A DNA stretch of 64,000 nt from Acinetobacter nectaris CIP 110549 (GTDB lineage Bacteria; Pseudomonadota; Gammaproteobacteria; Pseudomonadales; Moraxellaceae). Position numbers and translations under genes: made by a program. The notes beneath the pieces are model-generated. The model had not been told where the DNA came from and searched no databases. It saw only the letters and a list, made by a program, of their open reading frames with translations. The stretch is from positions 810,881-874,880 of the forward strand of contig NZ_KI530712.1 in assembly GCF_000488215.1 (NCBI RefSeq). Direction: 5' to 3'. Of this stretch, positions 10,799-21,200 are shown piece by piece (the stretch's first letter is position 1; each line of letters opens with the position of its first letter).

Positions 10799-12244
10799 TC
10801 AGCTCACTTGTACAACTTCATCATCTGGAATAATTGAGATTTCAGAAACAAGGTTTTCAAATTTAAAGATTTCATCTAATTCATCTTTTGAAAGTAGACC
10901 ACGCTCTAAAACTACTTCAGGAATTGTTTTATTTTCAGCAATACATTGCTTACCAACTTCATCACAAAGTGCATGACCTAATAAAGGATCGAGTAAGGTA
11001 ACAATCCCAACACTACGCATTACTTCATTAAGACAAACATCTTCATTGGCAGTAATTCCTTGAATACATTTTTCATCCAATGTACGAATCGCTTGCGTTA
11101 AAATCTGAATCGATTCATGCGTAGAATATGCAATAACAGGCTCCATTGCATTTAATTGCATCTGACCCGCTTCCGCACCAAATGTAATTGTCAAATCATT
11201 ACCAATCACTTTAAATGCAATTTGGTTTACAACTTCAGGAATAACAGGGTTTACTTTTGCAGGCATAATTGAAGAACCTGCTTGCATTTGTGGCAAATTA
11301 ATTTCATTTAACCCTGCACGTGGACCTGAACTTAATAAACGTAAGTCATTACTAATTTTAGAAAGCTTAACAGCCAAACGCTTTAATGTGCTAGATACAA
11401 TAATGAATACACCGCAATCGCTTGTTGCTTCAACATAGTCTGCTGAAGGTTTTACTTTTAAGCCTGTTACTTGCTCTAAATGCTTGGTTACTATTTTTGC
11501 ATAACCCGGTACAGTGTTTACACCTGTTCCAATTGCTGTTGCACCTAGATTAATTTCCAAAAGTAATTCACGTGTTTGCTTAATTAAGCTCATGTCTTCT
11601 TTTAATAAAGTTGCAAAAGCATGAAACTCTTGACCCAATGTCATTGGCACAGCATCTTGTAACTGAGTACGTCCCATTTTAATCACGGTTTTAAACTCAA
11701 GTGCCTTTTGACCAAGAGATGCGATTAGATTCTGTAACTGTTCAAATAACTCATCTAATACACTATACGTTGCCAATCGTAATGCTGTTGGGTAAACATC
11801 ATTCGTAGACTGAGATTTATTTACATGGTCATTTGGGTGAAGTACATCATACTTACCCTTACGCTGCCCCATCATTTCTAATGCAATATTTGCAATAACC
11901 TCATTGGTGTTCATATTAATTGATGTACCAGCACCGCCCTGATACACATCTAATGGAAAAGAGTCCGACCAATTTTCAGGATGCTCAATGAGTAAATCAC
12001 AAGCTTTTTGAATAATTTCACTATTTTGTTCAGTTAAACGACCAACTGCTAAGTTCGCTTTTGCAGAAGCTTTTTTCACTTGCGCTAAGGCACGAATAAA
12101 GTGGGTCTGTTGCCCTATCGTGAGTGTCGATATATTAAAATTTTCTAATGCTCTTAATGTGTGAATACCATAATAACGATCTGCAGGTACTTCTTTTGTA
12201 CCTAATAAATCCTTTTCTACACGAGTTAAAGGTGACGTATTCAT
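10799..12244 (-). CDS. aspA: aspartate ammonia-lyase (aspartase)
   Basis: Converts L-aspartate to fumarate and ammonia, letting the cell feed amino acids into the TCA cycle. The 481-aa protein belongs to the aspartase/fumarase superfamily. The flexible catalytic loop is at residues 323-332 ([10 protein letters not shown], with the catalytic serine and Lys330). [10 protein letters not shown] (about 107-116) and [10 protein letters not shown] (about 191-200) complete the three conserved regions. The aspartase-type TQLQDA helps separate it from fumarase C. It lies downstream of the lrp gene in the same direction, but 288 bp and a terminator separate them, so it likely has its own promoter. Confidence 0.95.
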   Translation of the reverse strand: MNTSPLTRVEKDLLGTKEVPADRYYGIHTLRALENFNISTLTIGQQTHFIRALAQVKKASAKANLAVGRLTEQNSEIIQKACDLLIEHPENWSDSFPLDVYQGGAGTSINMNTNEVIANIALEMMGQRKGKYDVLHPNDHVNKSQSTNDVYPTALRLATYSVLDELFEQLQNLIASLGQKALEFKTVIKMGRTQLQDAVPMTLGQEFHAFATLLKEDMSLIKQTRELLLEINLGATAIGTGVNTVPGYAKIVTKHLEQVTGLKVKPSADYVEATSDCGVFIIVSSTLKRLAVKLSKISNDLRLLSSGPRAGLNEINLPQMQAGSSIMPAKVNPVIPEVVNQIAFKVIGNDLTITFGAEAGQMQLNAMEPVIAYSTHESIQILTQAIRTLDEKCIQGITANEDVCLNEVMRSVGIVTLLDPLLGHALCDEVGKQCIAENKTIPEVVLERGLLSKDELDEIFKFENLVSEISIIPDDEVVQVS

Positions 12245-12444
12245 ATATTACCCTTTTGGTATTGTACAGTCATAACAACTAAATATTGATCATCATATAT
12301 GAAGCCTATAAACAATAAAATTTTTTTCACAATTTTATAGAAATAAGCCTATCTTTTTATTTAGATATCATTCAAAAAGCTTTCTCTATTTAATTTTGCC
12401 TAGTTAAAAAAACTACCTTTTTGCTGTTTTTTTCATTTAAATAT

Positions 12445-12472
12445 AAAAAAAGAAGCTTTTGCCTCTTTTTTT
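12445..12472 (-). terminator. intrinsic terminator of the Lrp-family gene
   Basis: On the minus strand AGAGGC pairs with GCTTCT (one G-U pair) across an AAAA loop. The pairing extends through an A7/T7 tract and leaves a T-run. It lies between the Lrp gene and aspA and should separate their transcripts. Confidence 0.75.
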
Positions 12473-12532
12473 ACAGTAAAAACAGTCTAGAAATTCTATT
12501 TTTTTACATGAAAAATCGTATGTTTTTATAGA

Positions 12533-13033
12533 CTATGGTCTTATTTTTTCTGTTTTTGTATTTAATTTCAGTTGATGTGTTTCTTTTACCATTTGCATCA
12601 CAGGGTAGCTTCTAGTTTCTTTTACACCGGGCAATTTCCACAGTACTTGCCCCGATATACGGCGAAAATCCTCCATATTCTTACTGCGCACTTTTAATAC
12701 AAAATCAAAACCACCACTGGTCATATGACACTCTAATATTTCAGGAAAGCTCTTCACCGCTTCCACAAAATCATCAAGAACATAAGATGTTGTTTTATCT
12801 AACAAAACCTCTACAAAAATTAAAAAACCTGCATTCAGTTTTTCTGGATTTAAGTGTGCGTGATAACCCAAAATATACTTTTCAGCAACAAGCCGCTGAA
12901 CTCTTGCCAAAACAGCTGTTGCAGACAAATTAACCAATTCAGCAAGTTTTGTATTAGAAATACGACCATCCTTTTGTAGTAAGTCTAATATTTTCAAGTC
13001 AATTCGATCTGGTTGGAAGTTAACTTCAGGCAT
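12533..13033 (-). CDS. Lrp/AsnC family regulator, probable PutR-type activator of putA
   Basis: A 166-aa protein with an N-terminal winged HTH (residues about 8-58; GRISNTKLAELVNLSATAVLARVQRL) and a C-terminal RAM ligand-binding domain (about 70-150; HMTSGGFDFVLKVRS). Lrp-type proteins form octamers that respond to amino acids. It is divergent from putA across 114 bp. That PutA lacks a DNA-binding domain, and in several proteobacteria such a PutA is controlled by an adjacent Lrp-type PutR. Proline as effector is therefore a reasonable inference. A site matching the Lrp consensus overlaps its own start codon. Confidence 0.85.
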   Translation of the reverse strand: MPEVNFQPDRIDLKILDLLQKDGRISNTKLAELVNLSATAVLARVQRLVAEKYILGYHAHLNPEKLNAGFLIFVEVLLDKTTSYVLDDFVEAVKSFPEILECHMTSGGFDFVLKVRSKNMEDFRRISGQVLWKLPGVKETRSYPVMQMVKETHQLKLNTKTEKIRP

Positions 13034-13047
13034 AGCATAATTCTCTA
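13033..13047. promoter_or_regulatory. Lrp-consensus-like site at the lrp start codon
   Basis: TAGCATAATTCTCTA matches the E. coli Lrp consensus YAGHAWATTWTDCTR at 13 of 15 positions. It overlaps the start codon of the regulator and lies about 100 bp before putA. An autoregulatory or putA-activating role is inferred. Confidence 0.45.
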
Positions 13048-13147
13048 AAAAGAGCCCAAAAAATAGTGAGTTATTCTGTCACGATTTTGCAATGATTCGG
13101 CTTATTAAGCAACGCCAATTTGTCACATATTTTTAGGACGTGATGAT

Positions 13148-16100
13148 ATGAGTACACAACAACACAATGTATTTTTTCGCCCTGCTACTTTTGAAGATAT
13201 TACACCTCTTCATGGTAAGACACTGCTTGAGAATGCCATCAATTCAAATTGGCGTCGCACCGAAACAGAAGCCGTTGAAACACTTTTAAATTTTACTCAA
13301 ATCGACCCTGCATTAGATAAAAAAATCTATGATTTGGCTTTTCAACTATCACAACATTTACGTGAAAATAATAAAGCATCAGGAAAAGCAGGTATCGTTC
13401 AAGGACTACTTCAAGAGTTCTCGCTTTCTTCTCAAGAAGGTATTGCACTCATGTGCCTTGCAGAAGCATTACTACGTATTCCTGATACAGCAACACGTGA
13501 TCAACTTATCCGAGATAAAATAAACCAAGGGAATTGGAAATCTCACGTTGGACAAAGTAGCCTTATTTTTGTGAATGCGGCTGCATGGGGTCTTATGCTT
13601 ACAGGTAAGCTTATGACACCACCTGCACAAAATAGCCTTTCAGGCATGCTTACATCTTTATTGGCTCGTAGTGGACAAGGCATTATTCGTAAAGCTGTAG
13701 ATGTTGCTATGCGTATGATGGGAGAGCAATTCGTTACAGGTGAAACTATTGGTCAAGCACTAGAGAAAGCAAAAATTCTTGAAAAAGAAGGTTTTCTCTA
13801 CTCTTACGACATGCTTGGTGAAGCAGCACTTACAGACCATGATGCAAAACGCTACATGGCTGACTATGTCAATGCAATTCATGCGATTGGTAAAGCATCT
13901 CAAAATAAAGGCGTTTATAACAGCGCAGGTATTTCTATTAAACTATCTGCAATTCACCCACGTTACTATCGTGCACAATATGACCGCGTACATGATGAAC
14001 TATACCCTCGTATTGTTGAACTCGCAAAAATTGCAAAACAATATGATATTGGTTTAAACATTGATGCAGAAGAAAGTGAACGTCTAGAGCTGTCTTTAGA
14101 GCTTCTTGAACGTCTTTGCTTTGAACCTGAGCTTTCAGGTTGGAATGGGGTTGGTTTCGTTATTCAAGCCTACCAAAAACGTTGTTTCCCTCTCGTAGAC
14201 TATATTGTAGACCTTGCAAAACGTAGCGAAAAACGCCTCATGATTCGTTTGGTTAAAGGCGCGTATTGGGACAGCGAAATTAAAAAAGCACAGGTTGAAG
14301 GACTGTCTGACTATCCTGTATTCACGCGTAAAGTACACACAGATCTTTCTTATATTGCTTGTGCTAAAAAATTATTGGCCGAGCCTGACTATATATACCC
14401 ACAGTTTGCAACACATAATGCGCAAACACTCGCAACAATTTACGAATTGGCTGAACCTAAAAACTATGTTGCAGGGCAATACGAATTTCAATGCTTACAT
14501 GGTATGGGTGAACCTCTATACAAACGTGTTGTAAGTAAACTTGGTATTCCGTGCCGTATATATGCACCAGTTGGTAACCACGAAACATTATTGGCTTACC
14601 TTGTCCGCCGCTTACTTGAAAATGGTGCGAACACCTCTTTTGTTAACCGTATTGCTGATAAATCAATTCAAATTGATGATTTAATCCAGTCACCAACGGA
14701 TGATATTCAACGTCAAGCGATGCAAGAAAAAGTTATTGGTGCTAAACACCCTAACATTCCTTTGCCAGAAGATTTATATGGTATCGATCGACTCAATTCG
14801 GCAGGTACAGACCTAGCAAATGATCATTGTTTATATGAACTCAATGAAGTTGCAAAAGGACTATATGAACATCAATGGATCAGCAAACCGCTTATTGCAA
14901 ACATTGTTATTGATAAAATAGAACAAGAAAAAGCAGTACTAAACCCTGCTCAACACAATGATATTGTTGGTCATGTCGTAGAAGCTGACGAAAATGATGT
15001 AGAAGATGCATTAATTCAAGCTGAAGCCGAACAAGATAAGTGGGCAAACTTACCTATTTTACAACGTGCAAAATACTTAGAGGTTGCTGCCGATGCAATG
15101 CAATCTCAGCTCCTAGAGCTTATGGTTTTACTCTGCCGTGAAAGCGGAAAAACCTATATGAATGCTATTGCAGAAGTACGTGAAGCAATTGACTTCTTAC
15201 GTTACTATTCAAAACAAGCACATAGCTTCTCTGCAACACAACAATTGAAGCCTTTAGGTACCATTTTATGTATTAGCCCATGGAACTTCCCATTGGCAAT
15301 TTTTACAGGGCAAATTGCTGCTGCATTGGTTACAGGTAACTGTGTCATTGCCAAGCCTGCAGAACAAACACCACTCGTTGCACATGAGGCTGTAAAAATT
15401 CTTCATGAAGCAGGCATTCCTGAGGCAGCATTACAGTTCTTACCGGGTCAAGGTGAAACTGTCGGTGCAAAGCTCAGCGCAGATGCACGTATTCAAGGCA
15501 TTATGTTTACAGGTTCAACTGAGGTTGCAAAAATTCTGCAAAAGACTGTTGCAAAACGTCTCACACCTGAAGGTAACCCTGTAACGCTCATAGCAGAAAC
15601 TGGTGGGCAAAATGCCATGATTGTCGACTCATCTGCACTTACAGAACAAGTTGTACTTGATGTCGTGAGCTCTGCTTTTGACAGTGCAGGACAACGCTGT
15701 TCAGCATTACGTATTCTATGTATTCAAGAAGACTGTGCCGACAGTGTAATGACTATGCTTAAAGGTGCAATGAAACAACTGCGCCTTGGTAACCCACATT
15801 ATTTAAAAACAGATATTGGACCTGTAATTGACCTTGAAGCACAAGAAAACATTGAGCGCCATATTGCGAAAATGAAGTCTAAAGGTTATCCAATACATCA
15901 ACTTACCTTAGATGAACCGCAACAGAAACAGACTATCGAACAAGGTACATTCATTCCACCAACAATGATTGAATTGCCAAACTTAGACGATTTGGAGCGT
16001 GAAGTATTTGGCCCTGTATTGCATGTGATTACATACAAACAAAATGAGCTTGAAAAACTCATTGGTCGCATTAATGCAAAAGGCTATGGACTCACTATGG

Positions 16101-16900
16101 GTGTTCATACACGTATTGATGAAACTATTCAAAAAGTTATTGACCTTTCAGAAGTAGGTAACTTATACGTTAACCGTAACATTGTAGGTGCGGTTGTTGG
16201 TGTACAACCATTTGGTGGTGAAGGACTGTCTGGAACAGGACCTAAAGCAGGTGGTCCACTCTATGCATATCGTCTAACACAAGGGCATGCATTTAAAAAT
16301 GTTCAAACACCTTTTGCTGTAAAACGTGAAATGACAGAAACACCAAAAGAGTATTTCAATCATTTCCATACTTTTAAAGCATGGGTAGAAAAAACATTCC
16401 CTACATTGAATATTCAGCAACACCAACCATTTATGGTCGGGCGTACTTACGAACTTCAAGGGCCTACAGGTGAAAGTAACCATTACACCATGCAGCCACG
16501 TCAAAGAATTCTAAGTATGGCAAATACAGAGCAAGAGTTTGTAGATCAACTACTCACTATTTTCTCTGTAAATGCACAGCCTGTGATGCAAAAGGGAGCG
16601 CCTTTCTTTGAGAAATATCAGTCTCAGATGCCAAAAGAAATTGTGTCTCGTATTGCTGTTATTTCATCTTTGAATGAAGAAGTCTTTGATGCTGTTTTAC
16701 ATCACGGCGATAAAGAGCAGCTCATGCAAACGCAACAAGCAATTGCATCACACAAAGGGGCTATTGTTTCTATTCACCATTTAAGCCCAAATAGTCGTGA
16801 GATTCCTGTCGAACGCCTAGTGATTGAACATGCTGTCAGCATTAACACCACAGCTGCAGGTGGCAATGCAAGTCTTATGACTATGGAAGAGTCTGCATAA
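13148..16900 (+). CDS. putA: bifunctional proline dehydrogenase / delta-1-pyrroline-5-carboxylate dehydrogenase
   Basis: Oxidises proline to glutamate in two steps, passing electrons to quinone (FAD) and NAD+. At 1250 aa it lacks the N-terminal ribbon-helix-helix repressor domain of E. coli PutA, so it is a type B trifunctional-length PutA without DNA binding. The FAD barrel covers about residues 170-490, with RLVKGAYWD near 366-374, FATHNAQT and QCLHGMGEP. The aldehyde dehydrogenase covers about 580-1030, with Glu817 (AETGGQ) and nucleophile Cys851 (GQRCSA). The last 200 residues form the ALDH-like C-terminal lid domain. AGGA precedes the ATG. The divergent Lrp-type regulator probably controls it. 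Confidence 0.97.
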   Translation: MSTQQHNVFFRPATFEDITPLHGKTLLENAINSNWRRTETEAVETLLNFTQIDPALDKKIYDLAFQLSQHLRENNKASGKAGIVQGLLQEFSLSSQEGIALMCLAEALLRIPDTATRDQLIRDKINQGNWKSHVGQSSLIFVNAAAWGLMLTGKLMTPPAQNSLSGMLTSLLARSGQGIIRKAVDVAMRMMGEQFVTGETIGQALEKAKILEKEGFLYSYDMLGEAALTDHDAKRYMADYVNAIHAIGKASQNKGVYNSAGISIKLSAIHPRYYRAQYDRVHDELYPRIVELAKIAKQYDIGLNIDAEESERLELSLELLERLCFEPELSGWNGVGFVIQAYQKRCFPLVDYIVDLAKRSEKRLMIRLVKGAYWDSEIKKAQVEGLSDYPVFTRKVHTDLSYIACAKKLLAEPDYIYPQFATHNAQTLATIYELAEPKNYVAGQYEFQCLHGMGEPLYKRVVSKLGIPCRIYAPVGNHETLLAYLVRRLLENGANTSFVNRIADKSIQIDDLIQSPTDDIQRQAMQEKVIGAKHPNIPLPEDLYGIDRLNSAGTDLANDHCLYELNEVAKGLYEHQWISKPLIANIVIDKIEQEKAVLNPAQHNDIVGHVVEADENDVEDALIQAEAEQDKWANLPILQRAKYLEVAADAMQSQLLELMVLLCRESGKTYMNAIAEVREAIDFLRYYSKQAHSFSATQQLKPLGTILCISPWNFPLAIFTGQIAAALVTGNCVIAKPAEQTPLVAHEAVKILHEAGIPEAALQFLPGQGETVGAKLSADARIQGIMFTGSTEVAKILQKTVAKRLTPEGNPVTLIAETGGQNAMIVDSSALTEQVVLDVVSSAFDSAGQRCSALRILCIQEDCADSVMTMLKGAMKQLRLGNPHYLKTDIGPVIDLEAQENIERHIAKMKSKGYPIHQLTLDEPQQKQTIEQGTFIPPTMIELPNLDDLEREVFGPVLHVITYKQNELEKLIGRINAKGYGLTMGVHTRIDETIQKVIDLSEVGNLYVNRNIVGAVVGVQPFGGEGLSGTGPKAGGPLYAYRLTQGHAFKNVQTPFAVKREMTETPKEYFNHFHTFKAWVEKTFPTLNIQQHQPFMVGRTYELQGPTGESNHYTMQPRQRILSMANTEQEFVDQLLTIFSVNAQPVMQKGAPFFEKYQSQMPKEIVSRIAVISSLNEEVFDAVLHHGDKEQLMQTQQAIASHKGAIVSIHHLSPNSREIPVERLVIEHAVSINTTAAGGNASLMTMEESA

Positions 16901-16913
16901 TCAGATTTTTCTT

Positions 16914-16985
16914 GAGGCAATCTTTTCAGACAACAGATGACTAGGCTTAGTTGACGTTGTTTGTTAAGATTGCCTCTCTTTTTTC
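16914..16985 (+). terminator. long-stem terminator after putA
   Basis: An outer 11-bp stem GAGGCAATCTT/AAGATTGCCTC encloses a 41-nt insert that can itself pair (ACAAC with GTTGT). The T-rich tract TCTCTTTTTT follows. It lies just before trmA. Confidence 0.85.
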
Positions 16986-17006
16986 CTAGCATGTAATCAT
17001 CCATTT

Positions 17007-18092
17007 ATGACATCTGCATATCAGCAACAACTGCAAGCCAAAATTGAGCGTATTACAGCCCAATTCCAAGCATTTAACCCACCAAAATTAGAAGTTTTTG
17101 ACTCGCCGAGTGACTACTTTAGAATGCGTGCAGAATTTCGTATCTGGCACACAGATAGCGATATGTTTTATGCAATGTTTGAACGTGATGAAACTGGAAA
17201 AAATAAAAAAGCTGTTCGTGTTGACCACTTCCCAATTGCATGCCATGCAATTAATGACTTAATGCCTAAACTCTTAGAGGCTTTAAAGTTACATAAAATT
17301 TTACATCATCGACTCTTTGAAGTTGATTTTCTTGCAAGTTTAAGTGGCGAAATGCTTGTGAGCCTTATTTATCATCGCAAACTTGATGAAGAGTGGCAAA
17401 CACTCGCCCAATCTCTTTCAGAACAGCTTAATATTAAAATTATTGGTCGTAGTCGTGGTCAGAAACTGGTTCTTAGTGATGACTTTGTTGTCGAAAATTT
17501 AACAGTAGACAATAAACCTTATCTATATAAACAAATAGAAAACGGCTTTACTCAGCCAAATGCTGTTGTTTGCCAAAAGATGCTGCAATGGGCATGTGAT
17601 ATTGCAACAGATTGCAAAGGCGACTTACTTGAACTTTACTGTGGTAATGGCAACTTTACCCTACCACTTTCAACAAAATTCGCACGTGTTTTAGCAACAG
17701 AACTTGCAAAATCATCTGTATATGCAGCTGAATGGAATATCGAAAAAAATACAATTCATAACATTCAAATTGCAAGACTTGCTGCTGAAGAGTTCACCCA
17801 AGCTTATCAGGGTGAGCGTGAATTCAGACGACTTCAAGAAGCAAATATAGACATTTCTAGTTATAATTTTGGTACTGTTTTTGTCGACCCGCCACGTGCA
17901 GGAATTGATAATGACACACTAAAACTTCTACAAAACTTCGAACATATTATCTATATTTCTTGCAACCCAGATACCCTTGCAGACAATTTAGAAATATTAA
18001 GTGAAACTCATGAAATTAAGCACTTTGCAATTTTCGATCAATTCCCGCATACACACCATGTAGAAAGTGGTGTATTACTGCAAAAAAAGTAA
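17007..18092 (+). CDS. trmA: tRNA (uracil-5-)-methyltransferase
   Basis: Makes ribothymidine at position 54 in the T-loop of tRNA, using S-adenosylmethionine. The protein is 361 aa, close to the 366 of E. coli TrmA. Landmarks are an N-terminal [15 protein letters not shown] block ([10 protein letters not shown]), [11 protein letters not shown], the SAM-binding [23 protein letters not shown], and the catalytic Cys in ISCNPDTL. A short C-terminal [11 protein letters not shown] box includes the general-base Glu. It lacks the iron-sulfur Cys cluster of the RlmC/RlmD relatives, which supports the TrmA call. It is transcribed alone between two hairpins. Confidence 0.96.
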   Translation: MTSAYQQQLQAKIERITAQFQAFNPPKLEVFDSPSDYFRMRAEFRIWHTDSDMFYAMFERDETGKNKKAVRVDHFPIACHAINDLMPKLLEALKLHKILHHRLFEVDFLASLSGEMLVSLIYHRKLDEEWQTLAQSLSEQLNIKIIGRSRGQKLVLSDDFVVENLTVDNKPYLYKQIENGFTQPNAVVCQKMLQWACDIATDCKGDLLELYCGNGNFTLPLSTKFARVLATELAKSSVYAAEWNIEKNTIHNIQIARLAAEEFTQAYQGEREFRRLQEANIDISSYNFGTVFVDPPRAGIDNDTLKLLQNFEHIIYISCNPDTLADNLEILSETHEIKHFAIFDQFPHTHHVESGVLLQKK

Positions 18093-18387
18093 GTTAAAAT
18101 TTGATGGGAGGTCTGAGATTGACCTCTCAAATCATCACCTTTTCTTATGCAAAACATAACTTAAATTAGAAAAACTTTTAATAAAAAATAATACATTTTT
18201 CGACTTAATCAAATATGTTTCAAAATATTTAAATAATTAGCATCATTTTTTTCAATTAATTATTTGTTTTTACGGTAGTTAAGTTTTAGGCCATCATCTC
18301 ATTCAAATAATCTACATTTGTATAGCAAATTAGAGGGTCTTGTATTTTTTATTTTTTTATTTATATTTCGAGAAATGTTAGGTTGCA
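18093..18387 (+). other. AT-rich intergenic region between trmA and the 79-aa gene
   Basis: Holds one hairpin at 18106-18128 (GGGAGGTC/GACCTCTC with one G-U pair, 7-nt loop), without a T-run, that could end the trmA transcript. The remaining sequence is very AT-rich (T and A tracts) and should contain the promoter of the next gene. I see no convincing ORF. Confidence 0.5.
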
Positions 18388-18627
18388 ATGAACGCTCTTA
18401 TGAGTATTTGGCAAAAATTATTTAATTCAAAAGATAGACAGAACAGTCAAAAAAACAATATGGCATGTATTGAAAATGACTGCTCATGTAAAAGCAATGA
18501 ACAACTTATTCAAACGCTAAAAGCAACGCACGATGAATATGTTGTGAAAGGAATCAAACGTGTTTTAATGTCTAGAGGATTCAGTCGGAAAGAGTTAGAT
18601 ATTTTACAGCAGCATACTATCCACTAA
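18388..18627 (+). CDS. small Cys-motif protein, unknown function
   Basis: A 79-aa soluble protein with no signal peptide or membrane helix. A short N-terminal helix (ALMSIWQKLFN) leads to a polar linker and a C-x4-C-x-C cluster (CIENDCSC, residues 27-34). A basic helical domain follows (VKGIKRVLMSRGFSRKELDIL), which looks like a small helix-turn-helix-sized unit. The Cys cluster could bind metal, but there is no second pair for a zinc finger. It has its own strong terminator, supporting real expression. I do not recognise the family. Confidence 0.6.
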   Translation: MNALMSIWQKLFNSKDRQNSQKNNMACIENDCSCKSNEQLIQTLKATHDEYVVKGIKRVLMSRGFSRKELDILQQHTIH

Positions 18628-18632
18628 ATATC

Positions 18633-18662
18633 AAAAAGCGATCTACAATTAGATCGCTTTTT
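18633..18662. terminator. terminator after the 79-aa gene
   Basis: A perfect 12-bp stem AAAAAGCGATCT/AGATCGCTTTTT with a 6-nt loop. It can act on either strand. Confidence 0.92.
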
Positions 18663-18747
18663 ATTAAATACTCGGTTAGCTCTCCCTAAGCGAGTAGGTT
18701 TTCGCTACAATAGCTGAAATTATTTCCCAAACAACTAGGTTATTTTC

Positions 18748-19650
18748 GTGAAGTGGTTACAAATTCATATTACTGTTGATCAAGCACAAGTTGAAGCAAC
18801 TGAAACGCTCCTGCTCTCTCTCGGCGCTGTTAGCGTAACCTTAGATGATGCTGAAGATCAGGCACTCCTTGAACCACTCCCAGGTGAAACACCACTTTGG
18901 AATAAAGTAATTGTTACAGGAATCTACCAGCAAACTGACGAAGCGCCAATTGATGCAGATGCATTGGTCGCTTTTGCTAAATTACAACTTCCTGAAAATA
19001 CATCTATTCATTATGACGAACTCGAAGACCAAGCTTGGGAACGTGCTTGGATGGATTATTATGAGCCAATCGAAATTGCTGACAATTTTTGGATTGTTCC
19101 AGAATGGCTTGAACCACCCAATAAAAATGCAGTTAACTTAAAGCTAGATCCTGGGCTTGCATTTGGTACAGGAAACCATGCTAGTACATTTCTATGCTTA
19201 CAATGGCTTGGAAAAACAGATTTAAAAGATAAAGTTGTTATTGATTATGGCTGTGGCTCAGGTATTTTAGGCGTTGCTGCACTGTTGCTTGGTGCAAAGA
19301 AAGTATATGCAACAGACATAGACCCTCAAGCTGTACTTGCTACGAAACAAAATGCCGAACTCAATGGCGTTCTAGATAAGTTATATGTCGATCTTCCTGA
19401 AGCATTTAACAAGGCACTTACCCAACAATCCGATATTCTTATTGCAAATATCTTAGCTGCACCACTTATTTCACTTGCACCTGAATTTAGTAAGCTAATC
19501 AAACACGGCGGTGAATTTGCACTTGCGGGTATCATTGAAGAACAAGTTGAAGAAGTAAGTAATACTTACAAGACTTTCTTTGATGTAACTGAAATAGAAA
19601 AACGAGATGAATGCTGGTATCGTATTTCAGGAAACAGACATACTTCTTAG
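18748..19650 (+). CDS. prmA: ribosomal protein L11 methyltransferase
   Basis: Trimethylates lysines and the N-terminus of ribosomal protein L11. The protein is 300 aa and starts at GTG (18748), preceded by AGG at suitable spacing. The N-terminal substrate-recognition domain (residues 1 to about 60) reads [10 protein letters not shown]. The [12 protein letters not shown] block and the [12 protein letters not shown] motif follow, then the SAM-binding [14 protein letters not shown] (near 169-182) and [12 protein letters not shown] in place of the usual NILAxPL. In enterobacteria prmA precedes dusB-fis. Here a zinc-ribbon gene follows after 6 nt, then fis. Confidence 0.96.
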   Translation: MKWLQIHITVDQAQVEATETLLLSLGAVSVTLDDAEDQALLEPLPGETPLWNKVIVTGIYQQTDEAPIDADALVAFAKLQLPENTSIHYDELEDQAWERAWMDYYEPIEIADNFWIVPEWLEPPNKNAVNLKLDPGLAFGTGNHASTFLCLQWLGKTDLKDKVVIDYGCGSGILGVAALLLGAKKVYATDIDPQAVLATKQNAELNGVLDKLYVDLPEAFNKALTQQSDILIANILAAPLISLAPEFSKLIKHGGEFALAGIIEEQVEEVSNTYKTFFDVTEIEKRDECWYRISGNRHTS

Positions 19651-19656
19651 CATAAT

Positions 19657-20454
19657 ATGGAAAACATCCAGACCATTTGCCCTACATGCCAAACAAAGTA
19701 CTTTGTTTCAATGATGCATCTCTCAGTTGCTGAAGGCACTGTATGCTGTGGTCAATGTCACTCTACATTTAATGCTTACTACCACATGCCTAGTAAGCAT
19801 TTCCCACCGCAATCAGAAAACCATACAGAATATACCTTTAAACTTGCAAAATACTCAGCACTAGAAATATTTCATACGCAAAATTCCGCCAATACAAACT
19901 TATTAGCTCACCTTAATCATACACAACATAGTCAAGTCTCATCTAACGCACTACCAGAAAGTGTCATAAGCCTAGCTAAAAAAAGATTTCCTCCTTGGGT
20001 ATCTCTTACATTATTTATTCTCAGTTCACTTTTAATCGTTGCGCTTTTTTTTAATATTATTCGCTACAATACAAACATTCTTTCTAAGTTTCCTTTTGCC
20101 GCTTCACTTTCAAATAACTGTATGACAACTGCTTGCTTGTCAAACACACGGGAACTTATCCATGTTCAAGTTTCCAAAATTGAGGAAACATACCCCTATA
20201 CAACAACCGTTACAGGCTCAATCCAAAACTTAAACCCTAATACAGAGCTATTACCAAAACTTATACTTACAGTAAATCTTACAAAAACACGCACACAATC
20301 CTTTTCTTTTTCACCTGAAATGTATTTACCTTATTATTTTAAAAATAAAACAGAACTTATTCAGAACCAAAAAATTGATTTTCGATTAGATGTCCCTTTT
20401 TCTTATCATAGTATTCACTCTATTCAGCTAAAAACAGCAGATACTCCGCCATAG
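19657..20454 (+). CDS. zinc-ribbon and DUF3426 single-pass membrane protein
   Basis: A 265-aa protein with an N-terminal MJ0042-type zinc ribbon: CPTC at residues 8-11 and CGQC at 32-35. An unstructured linker, one transmembrane helix near residues 110-132 (VSLTLFILSSLLIVALFF) and a DUF3426-type beta domain follow. The expected topology puts the ribbon in the cytosol and the C-terminal domain in the periplasm. The function of the family is not established. It lies 6 nt after prmA and is almost certainly co-transcribed with it, in the prmA-DUF3426-fis order I associate with Acinetobacter and relatives. Confidence 0.85.
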   Translation: MENIQTICPTCQTKYFVSMMHLSVAEGTVCCGQCHSTFNAYYHMPSKHFPPQSENHTEYTFKLAKYSALEIFHTQNSANTNLLAHLNHTQHSQVSSNALPESVISLAKKRFPPWVSLTLFILSSLLIVALFFNIIRYNTNILSKFPFAASLSNNCMTTACLSNTRELIHVQVSKIEETYPYTTTVTGSIQNLNPNTELLPKLILTVNLTKTRTQSFSFSPEMYLPYYFKNKTELIQNQKIDFRLDVPFSYHSIHSIQLKTADTPP

Positions 20455-20923
20455 CCCTAGTTTAATTTAATAATTCTTAAACATATCTTGGTGTAGAATA
20501 TCAATCTAATATTACCTTTTAGACACAATAAACAAAAAAACCAATTAAAATAAAATAAATATTCAAAAAAACGATTAAAAAAACAAAAAAAATTGCCTCA
20601 TATTTACTCACTTTTTTGTCGACAGTGTTATCATACGCGCCATTAATGCTTGACCAAACATATATCTCGTATAATTCCCATAACTAAAGAAATTCTTAGA
20701 TGCGCATTACTCATATTGCGTATAGAGTATTTTTTTTGTTTCTGAAAAGTCTCGCTGTAACAATTCCTAAATATTTGTTACGCTTATTTTTCAATCAAAC
20801 GAGTAAAATTATGGCAAGCTATATTGAATTTTATAAGCATTGCTTTTGGTAATGCTTATTTTGCCCTTTTAAATATAACCACTCGCCCCCGAAGTGGTTT
20901 TGATTAATTTCGGATTAAAACGC
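20455..20923 (+). other. 469-bp fis leader region with stacked hairpins
   Basis: AT-rich DNA before fis. A consensus TATAAT lies at 20670-20675. Hairpin 1 (20708-20729, TACTC/GAGTA plus ATA/TAT with one bulge) is followed by eight T. Hairpin 2 (20833-20859) has perfect 9-bp arms ATAAGCATT/AATGCTTAT followed by TTTTGCCCTTTT. Hairpin 3 (20877-20899) has 7-bp arms AACCACT/AGTGGTT followed by TTTT. A 50-codon ORF spans 20700-20852. A GC-rich ACGCGCC follows a TATCAT box at 20629-20634, a discriminator type seen in growth-rate-controlled promoters. Confidence 0.6.
20700..20852 (+). CDS. candidate unannotated 50-aa basic hydrophobic peptide upstream of fis
   Basis: An open frame ATG..TAA of 50 codons in the fis leader. 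The product would be basic and hydrophobic, with two Phe/Leu-rich segments (VFFLFLKSL near residues 10-18; YLLRLFF near 25-31), Arg/Lys spread throughout, and a C-terminal HCFW. A consensus -10 box lies 25 bp upstream of the ATG. The stop codon sits inside a 9-bp terminator-like hairpin. Against it: no good Shine-Dalgarno sequence, and a T8 tract accounts for part of the Phe run. It could be a small membrane protein, a type I toxin-like peptide or chance. Conservation would decide. Confidence 0.3.
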   Translation: MRITHIAYRVFFLFLKSLAVTIPKYLLRLFFNQTSKIMASYIEFYKHCFW

Positions 20924-21193
20924 ATGAATAGCAAATCTCCTATTTTTACTGCACAATCTGATGTAGCGCTTCGCATCCATGTGGACCGCGCGGTTCGTCA
21001 CTATTTTGCATCTTTGCAAGGTGAGCAACCATCTCAGGTGTATGACATGGTGCTAGCAGAAATGGAGAAACCTCTTTTGTCTGTAGTTCTTGAATACACT
21101 CGCGGCAACCAAACACGTGCTGCAGAGATTTTAGGACTAAACCGTGGTACTTTACGTAAAAAGTTAAAAGCTCACGGTTTAATGAGTGAATAA
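20924..21193 (+). CDS. fis: DNA-binding protein Fis
   Basis: A nucleoid-associated bending protein and growth-phase regulator that acts as a homodimer. From the ATG at 20924 it has 89 residues, somewhat shorter than the 98 of E. coli. I rejected an upstream GTG (20894) because it lies in the stem of a hairpin and adds ten unlike residues. The dimerisation helices cover about residues 20-60. The C-terminal helix-turn-helix (YTRGNQTRAAEILGLNRGTL, then RKKLKAHGL) is nearly the E. coli sequence. It follows prmA and the zinc-ribbon gene but is 469 bp away, so it probably has its own regulated promoter. Confidence 0.93.
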   Translation: MNSKSPIFTAQSDVALRIHVDRAVRHYFASLQGEQPSQVYDMVLAEMEKPLLSVVLEYTRGNQTRAAEILGLNRGTLRKKLKAHGLMSE

Positions 21194-21200
21194 ATGATAA

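Noticed and set aside
20894..20923. Upstream GTG start for fis adding ten residues
   Set aside because: The GTG lies in the right arm of a hairpin (20877-20899), and the added residues do not resemble Fis N-termini. The ATG at 20924 is preferred.
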